In this document: positions 62,372 through 64,000 of the stretch, piece after piece | Layout: each line of letters starts with the position of its first letter | How positions within the stretch are numbered: position 1 is the stretch's first letter | DNA from: Negativicutes bacterium | GTDB lineage: Bacteria > Bacillota_C > Negativicutes > Sporomusales_B > JARLHX01 | Length of the DNA stretch: 64,000 nt | NCBI GenBank assembly: GCA_031292035.1 | Contig: JARLHX010000262.1 | Span: forward strand, 62,001-126,000 | Direction: 5' to 3' | Program-made: the position numbers and the translations under genes | Notes under the pieces: model-generated | Told to the model about the DNA's origin: nothing | The model's database searches: none | What the model saw: only the letters and a program-made list of their open reading frames with translations

Positions 62372-62869
62372 ATGGATAATAAATACAGACCGGTTGACCC
62401 GGCGTTTGCAGCCAGGATACTCAGGCAATTCAGTCGGCCGTTTGACGCCAGCCCGCTGGCCAATAGGGGCGGCGGTCCTGAAGATGTGGTCGGGAAATCT
62501 GGGCCATACGTGCCCGCGGCTGTAACTTTAGTCAGAACAATTAATAATATTAAAAAATACGGGGATGAAGTGAAACAGGCGGCGCAAGGAGCGGGATTTG
62601 GTGATGCCGAAGCGGAGGAGTTGGCTCATAATGCAAAAATGCTGTACGGAACATATAAAGGGTTATCAGTCGGTTCTCAAGCTACAGCGGGGGCTGTAGG
62701 GGGCTCCATATTAGCGGGGCTTGATGGAGAATGGGCTGAGCCGAAAGTGAAAGATTGGATAAAGAATACCGTCATCCAAAACCGTAAAGATATGAATAAT
62801 CAGGGCGACCCGGATAAAATTGATTATAGTGTGTTCAATCCGGATTCCGGTGCGTATGGTTCCGAATAA
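62372..62869 (+). CDS. Tag-bearing effector, small glycine-rich module
   Basis: AAGGAGG precedes the ATG. 165 residues. The tag is PVDPAFAARILRQFSRPFDA, then ANRGG (7-34). The module matches 42036: GDEVKQAAQGAGFGDAEAEE, LAHNAKMLYGTYKGLSVGSQ, a short glycine-rich stretch (ATAGAVGGSILAGLDG) and KDWIKNTVIQNRKDMNNQ. It is the most complete small member, so helps define the family. It is followed by a hairpin and a PH-like membrane protein. Confidence 0.65.
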   Translation: MDNKYRPVDPAFAARILRQFSRPFDASPLANRGGGPEDVVGKSGPYVPAAVTLVRTINNIKKYGDEVKQAAQGAGFGDAEAEELAHNAKMLYGTYKGLSVGSQATAGAVGGSILAGLDGEWAEPKVKDWIKNTVIQNRKDMNNQGDPDKIDYSVFNPDSGAYGSE

Positions 62870-62896
62870 CAGATAGATAACACAAGAGAAAAGATA

Positions 62897-62933
62897 GAAC
62901 CCAATATGGAAGTGATTCTTCCCTATTGGGTTC
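62897..62933 (+). terminator. Two-part hairpin terminator
   Basis: GAACCCAATA/TATTGGGTTC with an inner GGAAG/CTTCC stem, followed by ATCTCT. It lies after the effector gene and before its candidate immunity gene. Confidence 0.65.
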
Positions 62934-63023
62934 ATCTCTAACACAAACAAGAAAATAAAGGAAATAAAGGTATTTTATAGAAGATGTTGCTTAAAAATAT
63001 GTCTGATAATGGGAGGAGAAAAG

Positions 63024-63827
63024 ATGAATCGATTTTCTACCTTTTTGCTGACACTGGTGTTTTTCTTTGTCGCTTTTCAGTCATATGAACTTGTTCAATA
63101 TTATTCTATACCACAAAACATTTGGACTTATGGCGTGTATCCGGTATTGGTGATTGTTTTTGGTATCGTTATTATAATATGGTCGAAAAAGCCACGCGGC
63201 AAAGTGACGCCCTGGGGAATACGGATAGTTGGGCGAACCGGCGAAATCCCAATTGCGGAAATAAAAAAGATTTACCATAAAGACTGGCAGACGGTGATCG
63301 AAACAGCGGATGGTGAGGCCAAGACGCGGCTTCCGGTCAGCGAACTTGTTACGCTTTCAAATGGCCGGCTAAACGAATGGCGTATAACAGAGAACTCTCT
63401 TGTGATTGTTCCCGAAGCGTCTGAAAAACCTTTTCGTAGTGTGTATGCTCCTATCGGCAAGTATGCGGTCAATCCTTCCGTGATGTCGTGGCTATTCGCG
63501 TTGGGATATCTTTTGTTTATTTTCAGAGATGTAATATTGCAGGGCATCGAATACAGCATTGCGTATTTTATTCTGCTGCTGGTTGCCCAGTTCTTCTTTC
63601 GCAGGTATAAACCGTTTACAGTAACCCTGGATGACACCGGTCTGACGCTACAGGACGAAAAAGGGCGGCAGCAGTCGCTGGCCTTCGCCGAGGTGGCGCA
63701 GGTGGAGAAGGGGATTTTTCGCACCACGGTGACGGCTAAGGACGGCGAAGTGCTGCACTTTCCGCGGGGCTGCTACCTCTTGCCGGAGCTGATTGAGGAG
63801 CTGGCCGGACTGGGTCACCCAAAATAA
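63024..63827 (+). CDS. Membrane protein with two PH-like domains, candidate immunity 4
   Basis: I set the start at ATG 63024 (MNRFSTFLLTLVFFFVAFQS), with GGAGG 7 nt upstream. 267 residues: two N-terminal helices (~5-55); PH-like domain (VTPWGIRIVGRTGEIPIAEI); ENSLVIVP; central hairpin (~155-190); second PH-like domain with the family end FAEVAQVEKGIFRTTV, HFPRGCYLLPELIEELAGL. It is the fourth paralogue. The first two-thirds are AT-rich, the 3' end GC-rich. It follows the effector at 62372. Confidence 0.6.
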   Translation: MNRFSTFLLTLVFFFVAFQSYELVQYYSIPQNIWTYGVYPVLVIVFGIVIIIWSKKPRGKVTPWGIRIVGRTGEIPIAEIKKIYHKDWQTVIETADGEAKTRLPVSELVTLSNGRLNEWRITENSLVIVPEASEKPFRSVYAPIGKYAVNPSVMSWLFALGYLLFIFRDVILQGIEYSIAYFILLLVAQFFFRRYKPFTVTLDDTGLTLQDEKGRQQSLAFAEVAQVEKGIFRTTVTAKDGEVLHFPRGCYLLPELIEELAGLGHPK

Positions 63828-63941
63828 GAACGCAAGTCACTGCAAGACATGCCATCTTTCAAATAATACACTCAAATTGGAGGACTTCTGCCAGTCAACT
63901 CGAATTAATTAAGCCATGCTATATACGAAAGGGTGACCACT

Positions 63942-64000
63942 ATGAAGATAACAGTGATTGGTGCAGGGGCTACTGGCGGATATTTTGGCGCAAGGCTGGC
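63942..64000 (+). CDS. Ketopantoate reductase-family protein, 3' truncated by window end
   Basis: The frame starts with ATG 63942 (AAAGGGTG upstream) and encodes MKITVIGAGATGGYFGARLA, the Rossmann GxGxxGxxxG of the ApbA/PanE family. It is cut by the end of the window. It is a paralogue of the gene at 26663. Confidence 0.75.
   Translation, partial: MKITVIGAGATGGYFGARL

Noticed and set aside
1..64000. An intact prophage
   Set aside because: Only tail, virion-accessory and lysis-type genes were found; no terminase, portal, capsid, integrase or repressor, and chromosomal genes interrupt the blocks.
1..64000. CRISPR arrays, tRNA or rRNA genes, insertion sequences
   Set aside because: I saw no regularly spaced direct repeats, no cloverleaf-like segments and no transposase frame.

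Overview
The window is about 57% GC and looks chromosomal. It fits a motile, diderm, anaerobic Firmicute of the Negativicutes (Sporomusa/Pelosinus-like). The pointers are a Negativicutes-style flagellin, many lipoproteins and periplasm-directed proteins, GEMM-type c-di-GMP riboswitches, and a UGA-encoded selenocysteine peroxiredoxin-like protein. The taxon is an inference; no rRNA or other marker gene is present.

Housekeeping and signalling genes form the background. They include an MFS exporter, a trypsin-like protease, a GNAT acetyltransferase, flagellin with a sigma-28-like promoter, a TSUP permease, a Tat-exported M19 dipeptidase, a ketopantoate reductase, an HpcH/HpaI aldolase, a metallo-beta-lactamase-fold hydrolase and a two-domain PPK2. 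A c-di-GMP/chemotaxis layer runs through the window: three GGDEF cyclases (25033, 30597, 35621), a PilZ protein (16464), CheW (50843), and three chemoreceptors (51340, 52815, 55149). Two of the receptors have a c-di-GMP-I riboswitch plus terminator in the leader.

On this background lies scattered phage-derived and conflict-type material at 1-1.3, 4.2-10.1, 17.0-23.0, 38.4-49.8 and 58.8-63.8 kb. It includes tail-fibre-like and podovirus-like virion proteins (1, 17010, 38949, 41168, 46283, 47022) and a holin-like pair (61102, 61372), but no terminase, portal, capsid or integrase. Among these genes are six proteins sharing an N-terminal tag: EGYIPSWASG and/or RIL-x-x-F-x-RPFD, often followed by ANRGG. 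Behind the tag sit different C-terminal domains: a muramidase-like domain (4203), an L,D-transpeptidase (43603), an M23 endopeptidase (61656), and a glycine-rich membrane-active-looking module (42036, 47451, 62372). Each of the last three is followed by a homologous membrane protein with two PH-like domains (42667, 48926, 63024; a fourth copy at 45276). The muramidase is followed by an array of lipoproteins, including broken RsiV/DUF3298-like genes, and the transpeptidase by a secreted protein (44409). This looks like a set of effector/immunity pairs built on a phage-derived chassis. It is my best candidate for an undescribed system.

A second unusual locus is the operon at 17.0-23.0 kb. A tail-fibre-like protein, three radical-SAM enzymes and a helical helper protein lie with two precursor-like proteins that end in CxxxC repeats. 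It looks like a RiPP-type system whose substrates have phage-tail-like leaders. Other notable items are a dispersed structured repeat (29271, 37956), two small genes below usual length cut-offs (22730, 12384) and several clear pseudogenes (8865, 9233, 58857, 60921).
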